Assembly: GCF_028453695.1 (NCBI RefSeq)
Contig: NC_135773.1
Location: forward strand, 22,679,782-22,743,781
Reading direction: 5' to 3'
Length of the DNA: 64,000 bases
From: Augochlora pura
Lineage: Eukaryota; Arthropoda; Insecta; Hymenoptera; Halictidae
Shown: positions 14,401 through 25,043 of the stretch, one piece after another
How positions within the stretch are numbered: position 1 is the stretch's first letter
Layout: the number at the start of each line of letters is the position of its first letter
Position numbers and translations under genes: made by a program
The notes under the pieces: model-generated
What the model saw: the letters and a program-made list of their open reading frames with translations, nothing else
What the model was told of the DNA's origin: nothing
The model's database searches: none

Positions 14401-15407
14401 GAGGTACCAAGGAAAAGAAGAAAATTAAGTCCCATAGTATATAACAGATCTCATTCACCCAGTCCTGCAGATATCAAGACTAGTACGGTATTGACGAACC
14501 CGTTGTTAGCCAAACGTAAGTGACACGATAGACTGAGATGACGAATTGTTATCGTGTAGCAGAGGCATCTGATATATTTCTATGTCTGTTTTAGATTTAG
14601 AGAAAAAGTCAACAACAGAAAGCGCGGTAACAGTGATAGACAAGTCGAAGGAGAAGTGCAGATACTGGCCAAACTGTACGTTAGGAAGCAAATGCGCGTA
14701 CATGCATCCCATTGTTATGTGCAGGTTTGCACTTTTCTTAATTCTCAACGTTTTACTCTTCTGGGGACAATCGAAACGCATACAGTCGGTGTACAAAGTA
14801 TAATTACCCTCAAGTTCGCAGGCTTGGCCAATATTTTACGAATATTTTACGTTTACGTCATGTAAAACGTTAAGAATTTGAAGCGGCATGGGAAATCGGT
14901 CGTTTGCTCCACGTGAACAATTTTCTTTTTCATTCCAGACTTTTGATTATTATTCGGGTGATCGGCCCCTCGGTTTTCGCGTCGATTAGTTTATTGGTAA
15001 TAGCAGGTCATAAAAAAAGTCAGAAGTACGGGCGTGCAGGTCAAGCGGAACGACCGAGATCCCCGTTCTTCGGCCGAAACAACGGATTTTCTTCCGAGCG
15101 AGGGAATAGTACACCGACTGTAAAACAAACGTTGATAAAAACATATCCATCAAGCCGACTGACTCTTGTGGTTTATTACAGTGTGTTTCCTGCTTGTAAA
15201 TTTGGGGACAAGTGTGCGTACAGACATCCTAAATGCAAATTCGGACTGGCGTGCACAAAACTAGGATGCGTGTTTTCCCACCCCGCGCAGCAGTGCAAGT
15301 ACCATCCATTCTGCACGAAACCGTCTTGCCCGTATTCGCATCCGACGCCGGCCCCCGCTGAAACGTCTACTCAAAGGGCGAAGTTCACGTGGCGCAGACG
15401 AGACTGA
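11453..15407 (+). CDS. Nab2: Nab2/ZC3H14-type polyadenosine RNA-binding CCCH zinc-finger protein
   Basis: Nab2/ZC3H14 is a nuclear poly(A)-binding protein that limits poly(A) tail length and acts in mRNA export and neuronal function. Seven exons: 11453-11491, 11918-13645, 13730-13887, 13954-14131, 14221-14515, 14595-14724, 15182-15407 (TGA); phases agree and give about 917 residues. The start is MDIRGIEV; residues 1-95 form the PWI-like N-terminal domain, with DEELPDYILVMVVNKKS as the family signature. The 1.7-kb second exon is Lys/Ser/Asp-rich and low in complexity, and repeats a short RLG motif four times. PRKRRKLSP in exon 5 is a likely nuclear signal. The C-terminus has CCCH fingers CRYWPNCTLGSKCAYMH, CSVFPACKFGDKCAYRH, CKFGLACTKLGCVFSH and CKYHPFCTKPSCPYSH. 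Only four are visible, where ZC3H14 proteins usually have five. The exon 3 donor GTATGT at 13888 was chosen over GTAAGT at 13884 because only it avoids a stop in exon 4. Confidence 0.93.
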
Positions 15408-15666
15408 GTCTGAACGTTCAATTGATGTACAAATTCCTTCATTTTCTAGCCGAGCGGCGAATCGCTCACTCGAAACAGGGATACCGACGCATATTTCGCA
15501 TCGAATTACGGGCCGTGTGGCATCGTCGTTTGCGAAACAAACTGATCGCGAGGTATATCGGTAGCGTTGTACTGCCAATCGCATTCCTTTCGATGCATAG
15601 AAGACGTCTTACCGCGCGTTCTGTAGTACACTGTTTCGCGGAACAAACTCGAGTAAAAAGAACGCG

Positions 15667-15672
15667 AATAAA
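15667..15672 (+). terminator. Possible Nab2 polyadenylation signal
   Basis: AATAAA about 260 nt after the Nab2 stop, followed by an A-rich stretch. It is the nearest hexamer, but use is unproven. Confidence 0.35.
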
Positions 15673-18459
15673 AAAAGCACAGAACCGACGCAGGGTAACA
15701 TAGCTATTTTCTTTCCCACTCTGTAGCTGTTTAACGTTGTTCGCGGTGGTATTCCTGCGCACACGTATGTACAGACTAAAACGATCTTAGAGAGTCTGTC
15801 TCTCCGATCGTATACAAATTTCAGAAGAAATCTCGACCTTCGGTACTCTCTTAATCTGTATTATATATACATACGTATATACATGGAACGTCATGTAACA
15901 ATGACACACATTTTGCATTTGTCGAGTAACAATTAATTTCGCTCGATCTTCAAACCTTTGCGAATCCAGTTGAATGGATTGTGAATTCGGTTTCATTCGG
16001 TAACGACGCATATTACGGGACTTAAGCGTTCGCCTTTGAGAGTTCTACTTATTACTCGATGATTGTGCAACGAATCGTTTCTCTTTAACGGAAGACGCAT
16101 CGCGGTACAAGAAATTCTAGCGAATCAGAAAATGTACATTCTTGTAGAACGTGCTTCTTGCGTTATTGAAAGCACAAGCATCGAGTGTTTTATCATGGAT
16201 CGATCGTCGATACGTTAATTTTTAATGAATTTAGACAAGCCTAAGTCTCTTCCAGTCGTTTCCATATGCGCGAACGAAACGCAGAATCGTAGGAATAGAA
16301 ATTCAACGAGCGATGGGACAAGCGCATACATTAATTGTTCGATCATCCGCCGTGCGTATTTATTTGTTTGTTGTTGAACCGATTGTTAATACGTAAGCCG
16401 AATTTATGCAACAGCAACTTCAGTTTGTAAGTTTCCATTTGTCGCGTTGCAACGAGCTGATGTACTCTCCGTTTGCTGCAATAATTCCGTATTTATATTG
16501 CAAGCGTAGTTATAATTAACCGGAACGCGGTACGACGCCTTTCCGCGGTAACCCTCTTTTACCTGGCCGACAATAACTGACCCATATTGTTGCGGTAGCC
16601 TGTTGGATTAGCGAGCGGCGTCGAGGGGATTTAAAAGGCCGCATTGAAAGAAGGGTGGCGACCGTAATATCTTTGTCCCGCGGGCTTCTGAGCGTGTGTC
16701 CCTTTTCGGGACACCATCGGTATTGTTTCGTGCAATAACTGTGCAACGAAGGAAAGTCTTTCTCCATGCTTGTTCCGCGTTAGCACAGTTTCTTTTATTA
16801 CAGACTGACAGAGCTTGTTCAACCGTGACGTCACGATTGTCGAAAACACTTCAATACCGAAACTAAATCATGTACAAGCAACGTGACTCATCGATCCCGT
16901 CCCAAAACTTTGTACAGCTTAGATTCTACTAAACTCGAGAATGTTGTTCCGTGAATGCACGAGAATAAGAGGCGGAAGACAATTACCGAATGAAACGAAA
17001 GACACAACGTCGGAAAAGTGAAACCTTTTTGGCTTTCTTTAATTTTCTAGTCCTTAAGCACGTGTAGACGGTTCGAGCGAGAGCCACACCTTGTCCTTAG
17101 AATTCCTGTCCTCGTTTCAATGCGTATTTATGTAAGTCTCTAGTTGATTAAAGAGCCGACAATGTTCGAACACCGATAACCAAAAATTGTTTTCATTGTT
17201 TCTCACAATCACCGCCGATCTGAAACCGATTCGAACGGAGCCGATACGGCGCAGCGCGCGGCGCGACGAAACGGTGACTACGCGATCGCAAGGAAACCTC
17301 GGAAAGAAAATCCATTCAAACGCTGTGTAGATGTATCCTCCGGGCTTATCTTATCTCACGCATTGACACGACGGTGCCTCTCGTCAGAGCTCCGCGTTGT
17401 TTCGTCCAGTTTTCTTCTCGGACTCGCGTGGCCAAGTCGACGACGAGTCACGTGAAATTGCACTCGCGGCCGCCTCTCTCGCGGTTTCCGCACGGACAAA
17501 TCGCGCGAAGAAAGTGCACTGCGATTCGTCATCGGAAATAGAGACAGAGGATGGTAGAGGCAGATGGCTGGATTGCGATTCCAGTCGTTCTGTTCTCGAG
17601 ATAACTTCCGAGAATCTTAGAAGCTTGATACCGTGTCGTCTCTCCGCGTTTCTACGAACGTGATTTTCACGAGAGGGTAAGTCGAGTTCTACGCGCGGCG
17701 AAGCCCGCGATTTCCAACCCCCGTTTATTCGCGTCTGTACCATTTTTCGCGATATTGTTGCATCAATGTTCGTGGTGGAACGATGTTTAAAATGTCATTT
17801 TATGATCATTTATATTGTGGATATTTATGAAGTAATTAATCCCTGTAAGTTGAATCTTTTTAACTACTATTTCAATTATCGGATGTTTATATTAACAGAT
17901 ATTCGTCTACTAGCCAAATGACAATTGAAAAATGAAAATTCGTCGTTTGTATATTATATAAAATAATTGATTCTTGTTCTTTCAATTCTAAATATATTAA
18001 ATTCTAATTTCTACCGTCAGAAATAATTTTAACCAAAGATAGTATAATTATAACCATCACTTAAAAATGATTTTTAACAAGTTACTTTATTTTTATATAA
18101 ACCATGTTGTTTCTACAGATAGTGTGAAATATGCCAGCATTTTGTGAATTACAGTGTAAAAAATTACCGGACGAATATGCGTTAAAAAATTGTTCAACTG
18201 TGCCGCCAAATTACAATATCCAGCGAATGTTAATAATTTTAATAATCCTTCATATTTTCGATAGAATAAGTATTGTCGAACCGACCATTGGATATGGTAT
18301 CAAGACAAGGATGGAAGGCGACGGGAGTTCGAATAATTAAAAGAATTTTGCCTGCGTATTCGGGCAAAATAATCGAAGAAATGGTATCGGGAAATGACAA
18401 TGGTATACCTGCCTCCCGGAAAGTCTACCGCCGGCAAGGGTAAACGGCACGTAAATAAG
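15673..18459. other. Intergenic region with a CpG-rich island near 17.2-17.75 kb
   Basis: No protein domain is recognisable. The stretch at about 17200-17750 is CpG- and TCG-rich and ends near a good donor-like GGTAAGT at 17675, so it may hold a transcription start. An acceptor-like site (TTTCTACAG) at about 18111-18119 precedes a 69-codon open frame at 18131-18340. These could be exons of an unannotated short transcript or 5' noncoding exons of the ELM2-SANT gene. Confidence 0.35.
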
Positions 18460-18518
18460 GAGGAGGAGGGCGTACCCTTAGGACTCTCCTCCTCCTAAGG
18501 GATGGTGGTCACAGCGCG

Positions 18519-18556
18519 TATATAAACCGGCACGACGAAATTCGAGAATCAGTTGC
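18519..18556 (+). promoter_or_regulatory. TATA box plus initiator of the ELM2-SANT gene
   Basis: TATATAAA at 18519-18526 is followed by TCAGTT at 18549-18554, a match to the arthropod initiator TCAKTY. With the A at 18551 as +1, the TATA box begins at about -32, the canonical spacing. The ATG at 18603 is 52 nt downstream. This is the clearest core promoter in the window. Confidence 0.75.
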
Positions 18557-18602
18557 GATTTTTGACTTGCTAACATTGACTTCGAGGAACAATCGAACAG
18601 AC

Positions 18603-19882
18603 ATGGCTTATCGAAAGAAAGAGACCATCAAGGTATAGACTTACTCTTTTTTCCTTTCTACGATATTTATTTCCTAAAAGTGTATTTTTATATATAATTA
18701 TATTCAATTCAAAGTGGTTGAATTTTTGATAAAATTTGAACTAGTTCCACGAGTAAAAGTTATTTAACAAAAGTGTATTTCCGTGAGAGATTGTTAAGTG
18801 AATCGAATCGTTTCTGCGTTGCAGAAATATTAAATCAATAATTTATATTTTAATTAATATTAATACGAAACGATATGAAATTGACAAAAATAATTTTTCC
18901 GTGTAAAAGAAGCTAATTTAAGTGTAATTTCTCAAATTTTCAGGAACGCGAATATGCAACAATTCCCGAGTGCAAAGACTCGGCGGCTGCGGCGGTCGAG
19001 TACCAAGAGTTTCCGGAAGAGAAAATTTGGAATCCGGCCGAAGCCACGGAAAAATGGTACCCGGGCTACCAGTTGATGGCGCGCGGAGTGTTGACGTATT
19101 TGCAAGAGTGCGACGGATTTTGCAACATTTTGGCGTTGGAGAATTCAACCTCCGGCTATGCCGATGAGCACCTTTGCACTGTCCTGCACGATTGCAACTA
19201 CGAGCCGCAAGTGGCGTTAAAAACCTTGATGGCGAACAAAGTGCCGAAAAAGTTTACAGAAAAGTGGACAGAAGTTGATATCGTAAGTAATGGAACGATA
19301 TAATGTAAATCTAAAATAGTTTTAAATTTCTATTGTAAAATTGTAAATTTCTATTATACATTGAATTTAATTTTCAGGAGCTGTTTAAGAAGGGTTTCAC
19401 CAAGTATAAGAAGAACTTTTTCAAAATAGGAAAAGAGTTTCTACCAGAGAAGAATATAGTAAGTCAGCCTTTTGTATTATTTTCATTATTTCACTATTTT
19501 CGATAATTCGATTTTAAAAGATATAAATCAAACAGAGTTAAAGTCAAACTTTTCTTCGTCGTCAATTAAAAATATTAATGAACACATTTTCATAGATCAT
19601 TCACTAAACTTTTTTTTGTCAACCTTGCAGAAAGAGATCGTGGAGTTCTACTACAAGTGGAAGATGTCAAAAGCAGGGAAGGAGTTCCGGTTAACGCGTA
19701 CTCGACGCCGTACTATCCAGAAGGATCCTAACGTATCGGTGGACTTGATACTCGGACCGCATTCGACGTCCACAACAGTTACTAGGAGCGTCAGTGCCGC
19801 GAACGGGTACACCACTAGAAGGCAAAAGAAATCCGCGGACGATAGCTCGTCCGGTGCTTCGACATCTTCTACATCTACATGA
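18603..19882 (+). CDS. Small ELM2-SANT protein, RERE/Grunge-like
   Basis: Four exons: 18603-18632, 18944-19282, 19378-19458, 19631-19882 (TGA), all phase 0, giving 233 residues. Residues about 30-110 fit an ELM2 domain (WNPAEATEKWYPGYQLMARG), and 117-165 are a SANT domain (KWTEVDIELFKKGFTKYKKN, then VEFYYKWKM). ELM2-SANT modules recruit histone deacetylases. The SANT half matches atrophin-type RERE/Grunge best by eye (pattern NFF.I.KE.LP.K, FYY.WK); MIER, MTA, RCOR and MIDEAS are poorer fits. The BAH domain that precedes ELM2 in RERE, and the GATA finger and RE repeats that follow SANT, are absent. So this is either a small dedicated paralogue or a truncated copy. The tail after SANT is basic (RTRRRT), then Ser/Thr-rich. 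The next frame stays open for about 65 codons to 20069 and reads like coding text, so the true C-terminus may differ. Confidence 0.8.
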
Positions 19883-20034
19883 ATCTCAAACTTGGTTAGC
19901 AAGAAAGAAACGTCGCAGTGATTCTACGCCGATACGACGACTATCGTGTTCCCTCGAAAAAGGCGAGCTCGGCTCTGACGACGAACTGTCAGAATCAGCT
20001 GGTAGCTGCGATAATATTTTTGAGACTGTTAGCT

Positions 20035-20178
20035 TTAACCCTTTCGCTACGAAGCGCATCACCGTGTAGTTTCTCGTTCTCTAAAACAATAATATTTATT
20101 ATATTTAGTAATATCATTTTGCTTTCTAAAATATCAAAGTTTGTGATTTATTTTATAAAAGGGTTAGCGAAAGGGTAA
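20035..20178. mobile_element. Small TTAA-ended inverted-repeat element
   Basis: The left end TTAACCCTTTCGCTA is mirrored on the right by TAGCGAAAGGGTAA, about 144 bp apart, with no coding capacity. The ends resemble other CCCTTT elements in the window. The left end overlaps the last codons of the alternative C-terminal frame of the ELM2-SANT gene. Confidence 0.6.
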
Positions 20179-20696
20179 ATTTATCACATAGATGTACAGT
20201 ATTTCCTGTTCTATGTAACAGGCATCTCGACAGATATTTTATAAGTATTCGAGAGCAGCGCAATGTACAGTATCTTTCTGCGCTCTTCTGTGATCGATTG
20301 TGCCATGAATGTATTTTGACAAGACTATGCTGTTTTGCATTCTCTAACGTGTAAATAACTAAGTGGTGTAATATTGTAATTTTTGAAAATTCTGGGATTC
20401 GAAGATACCGGACCTTTTCGAGATCCCGTGCCGTCTTAATCGGCATAGTAGATTACTCGCAGTAATGCAACAAGAATTATGTGAACTGTGATCGTTGCTC
20501 AACCTTAGTTTGTAAATTATAGATATGCAAAGAGGATAAGTCGTGATAACTCAAAAGCCTCGTTTAGAATTAATGAAATGATTAATTTTCTAATGGGGAG
20601 AAATGCAAATAGCTACATTGGTATAGATACTTGTAATATGAACTGTGATTATATTTTTGTATCTATTGTAAAAAATGTAACAAAACATATAAACTA

Positions 20697-20702
20697 AATA
20701 AA
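20697..20702 (+). terminator. Possible polyadenylation signal of the ELM2-SANT gene
   Basis: AATAAA within an AT-rich stretch about 815 nt after the stop codon. It would give an 0.8-kb 3' UTR that includes the small TTAA element at 20035-20178. Confidence 0.35.
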
Positions 20703-21763
20703 AATAATTAGCTTCACTATTTTTACAGTGAAACTAATTTTTATAATCAAACTAATTTTTAAAGTATTCACTAATTTATACAGACACTTTCGTAGAAAAT
20801 AATTTAATAAATCTTCTTAATTCAAGCGTTCGTTATAAGGAAACAGGCGAAATTATTAAACGAATTCAGTCATGCGATTGTGGTAAAGAATTTTACGAGA
20901 ACTTACCTCCTATCGAGCGTTCACAGATGCGGGAAAGATATCGAGATCAGCGGGGGTATTCTTTTGAATATTTCAATTTATTTCATAGGGTCGGTCGTTA
21001 AATAAAATTCTCGGGTTAGATACTAGCACACTGTAAGGATGTAACGGCGAGACTCTCCGGTGTCTGTACACGTACGAAACGTCTCGGATACGAGCGAGAA
21101 AGTTGAGACGATCCCGTGAAAAAAAGTAAGCCTTGTGTAGTCGGGTTCGGCGTGTTTCGGAATTATTCTTCTGTTTTTTTTTTTGCCACGTCGCTCTATG
21201 GCACGTACGTTTTACACGCGTTTTCACACCTGTGCTTCCGGATCGTTTCCATTCCCCGAACCGAATCGGTCCGGGGTCCATGGCGAAAAGAATGCGGAGA
21301 GCGGTTCTCGTGGTCTCGGTGTCTACGCGGTTTTTTTTATCACAATATGCATCGGGCAGTAATGTAGAACGGGTGTATCCTCGCAGATTACAATGGTCTC
21401 TCTGAACGTATGCGGTACCGGGCATTGTTCACTGATCGCTAGACGTGTTAAATCGGCATCGAGAACGCGAATCGTCGAACACGGAGAAATCAAAGGAAAA
21501 ATGACGAACATTGGATAAAACGCGTAACGCGTTATCCGTGGATTGTTTATCTCTTTGTACACATTCATTCCCGCACATACACACGCAAACGCACGCCACA
21601 TACGCAAATAACATACTATTACATTTTTTGAACCGCGAACCTTCGCATTTCTATCTTCCGCTATTCCCTTTTATCCACTCAATCGTCGCGAAAAAGAAAA
21701 ATTATCGCTTGCTTTTCCGAGGATTAGGCTAGAAATTCATCGACAATCGCAATTCTTCTTTAT

Positions 21764-22270
21764 TAGAGCTGTTCGAGTAAAATGGAGCGAGTCGGGTATT
21801 ACTCGGCACATAAAATCGATCCGAGAACTCGAAAGATCCAGCGTCTTGAAAGAACCGAGCAGCTCGAAAGTAAGCGAGCGTCGTAATTTTTATTTACGAG
21901 TATTTTAGCAGTACTAATAATAGCTATTTTTAAGTGTGCGTATAAACAGTACATATATATACCTTTCTTTATTTTATTATCTCGTCCAGTATACTTTTTC
22001 TTTTCTCTTGTCATTTCTGTTTTCTTTATTTGAATTCTTTTATCCTCGATGCATAACTTTAGCAATAAAGATTATAAACGTTCTAGACTCTCATTGGTAC
22101 GCATTATATACTTCGTATCAGAAACACATACGATCAAATGTCACAAACATGTACGATTTACTAAGATCATTCGAACTGTTCGATTCTTTCGAGTTGCCTG
22201 ATTTCATCGAGTTTCCCGGCTCGACGCGAATTTCGAGTCACTCGAATATTTGAGTATTCTGGCAGCCCTG
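21764..22270. mobile_element. Candidate non-autonomous hAT-like element with long TCGAG-rich inverted repeats
   Basis: The left side (TAGAGCTGTTCGAGTAA onward) and the reverse complement of the right side (CAGGGCTGCCAGAATACTC onward) share a series of ACTCGAAA blocks over about 100 bp. Flanking octamers TTCTTTAT and TTTCTTAT differ at two positions, as a decayed 8-bp target duplication would. Ends of CAG(G)G type and 8-bp duplications fit hAT. There is no transposase reading frame. Confidence 0.4.
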
Positions 22271-25002
22271 TTTCTTATCAGAGTTGAATGGCGTACCATT
22301 GCGACCAACGATGTGCAATGTCGGATCTACTCCTCCGAAGAACAGGCTGCAAAGTGTCGCTTAGAAGTCGATGCGACGCGATCGTTTACAGTGGGCTAGT
22401 CTAAGAAACAAAGGTTACGCAATCGACTAACAATTTCGTTCGAGGTCCGACGAATATAGTCGCCAACGATTTGCACATGAATCCTCGCTGCTCGTTACCT
22501 TTTTGCAATAGCGAATAACATAAATACATCATTAAGAATAATAGTTAGAAACGTAAGTGTACTCTCGCGCCCGACTTGTCTCCCTAATCGCTCTCGCCGC
22601 GAGATTCTCCACGGCGGTATCTTCTCCCCGTTCCTTCGTTCAGTTCGAAGAATCCTCGGCGTGGAAAGCGCGTACAAGCGGATATTCGGGCGTCGAACCA
22701 TTACAATGCTCGTCGATTCTCGCCTGTCGGCGGAACGCTCGACGCCTAATGTCAAAAACGAAATAAACGAACAAACGATAAAAGGAAAAATAAAGAATCA
22801 CTGACACTGTTTTAGCGAGTGCTCGATTTCTGGAAAATTGTTCAAGTGGTCCGTAAATGCTTTCGCGATTAAAAAACCCTGTTCCCTGTCGCCAAGTCCT
22901 CCAGTTACGCTCCTCGGACGGTCGAGTCGCGAACGGTCCACGATGGAGGCACTCGATTTTTATAATTCAGACACCGGTCGTTCGCACCTTTCTATAGTCG
23001 TCGAAGAGTTGAACCGGACCGGAGCGTCACCGCGATTACAGCAGGCGTACCGTGCGTTCGCGTCGCGCGAAAGAACACGCCTACAATTCGTCGTTTTCAC
23101 TTTGTTTCGCGAAAGGCAGATGCGATATCTTTCGTGGACGAGGCGTCTGCGTTTGTCTCGCGTCTACAAAAATTGGATCGCGAGATAGTGATGCGTCCCC
23201 ACGTCCACGCAACCATATCTCGAACGCAACGTACAATTTTTTTATATTAATTTCGCATTTATAATAATAATATTAATAATAATAATAATATATAATCATA
23301 TAATTACAAATAATTATTCATAATATTTATTTGAATATTTCACTAGATTTGTAGAATAATGTCTCTGTTTCTTTTTTTTTTATTTTGCCCGCGTGTAGGC
23401 TCGACGTTGCCAGAATGATGTCAAGGCGCTTCTTCTTCTTCGTCTTCTTTTTCCGTTTTTTTACTTTTTTGATTTTATCACAGGAGTCGATTTTCGACCG
23501 CGCTTTTCTGTTGGAATGACGCGGCAGCGGCGGCGGAGCGGCGCGCTTCGCAAAGAAACACGTCGATTCGATTACACTGTCCAACCAAGTTTAACGTCCT
23601 TTCGCGATCTGACCACCGACGCGCGAGTCCTGTACATTCCGATTGTTCAAACCTCTTCCTACAGAATTGTCAACCGTTTGCAAACAAGGGTTGTTCAAAC
23701 GCTTTTACCGCCGCGTCACCCATACCGTGACTTACATAATTATCTATTCGGATTTTAAAATGAATCTTTAAACTAAATCTATCGTATCTTCTTAAATTCA
23801 CTATGTTATACAACTAAAACATTTCAATTTTCATTCGATTAAATAAAATACTTTTAACTTTATACAATTTTTGAGATTGCCAATAAAGTATAAAAGCATA
23901 TGAAATTGATTGAACTACCGATTATCTGAATAATTGAAACATTCGACTGAAACGTTTACGTTGACGTTCGTCTGCCGATGTTCAAACGTCTCTGAAATCT
24001 TCAGACTCGCGTCAATCATGACTTTGTTTCAGCGACGTCAAAGCACGCGTTGGACAGTTCGAAAGCCGGGAACGCACGAAACGAAAACCTCGGAGAGAAG
24101 TTTCCCCTGTGTTTCCACGAACGTGTTCTCCGCCGCGAGACTCTTTATCGCGCGCTCGCCCCCCTTCATTATTTACATTTCACCATAGAATCTCAAACTG
24201 TTCAAACCACACTGTTCAACAAGCTTATCCTCGAAGAAAAATAAGGATTTCCCTCTCTATCCTCCCCACTGTCCTCGCGTACCGAACCGGTATACCAGCG
24301 AAACCGACCGGATTCCTTTCCGTCGCTGTGCCCGCCGCTCGTCTCCGTCACCGACAAAGAAATTCGTCTTCGAACACGGATATCGTAGACACGCTGTCGA
24401 TCCACGAATCCGTAAACCGCTCCGATGATCGGTGCTCGCGCGGCCGTCGTCTGGTTATTCGGTTCCCACAAGCTTCGCGTGAATCGTTGCATCGTCGAGA
24501 CCTTCTGAATTTGCTTGGGGTCCAGGCCATGAGGACGATCGGTATCGAAACCGCGGCAAGTCCGTCGTTCTCACGGTGATCGGAGGGGACCTCAGGGTCT
24601 GGGAACGACGAATGTAAAACGCGCTCTCTTGGCAGTGGATCACCGCAGGGAACGTCTAGAGTCCCGCGGAACCTAGCCGACCGGCAGCCATCGCGAACTC
24701 GTGTCTCGAGCCTCGGTTCGTCGACGAGCGGAAGCATTCCACCGCGGAGGAAACTCTCTGCCGATGTTTCGAGCCAGCTCTCCAGCGAGCGTGTCTGGTC
24801 AACGTCCACGGGATGTACCGGATGATGCCGGATGTCTCCGTAAGGCGTCCCGAATAATCAGGTTGTTCGATAGAAAACCTCGCGCGCGTCTCCTCGAGCC
24901 GATCGATGTCCTCTCTCGGCTGTGGTATAAGCCACCGGGGACACCATTGTTCCCTCAGAGTACTCGCGACACACCGAGGACGCGAGTTACGGTCGAAAGG
25001 AA
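22271..25002. other. Region downstream of dlp, no gene seen
   Basis: CpG-rich sequence with many overlapping open frames on both strands, none with a recognisable domain. An AT-rich ATAATA tract lies at about 23255-23340. A TTTATT at 25003-25008 (AATAAA on the - strand) is the first candidate dlp polyadenylation signal, only about 36 nt after the stop, but the 3' UTR may run much further left. Confidence 0.4.
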
Positions 25003-25043
25003 TTTATTTACATCGCGGTACGTTATCCTGGGAAACCACACGA

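Noticed and set aside
14904..15407. Single-exon gene for a CCCH protein
   Set aside because: Only the part after 15182 is coding. It is the last Nab2 exon; the upstream part is intron.
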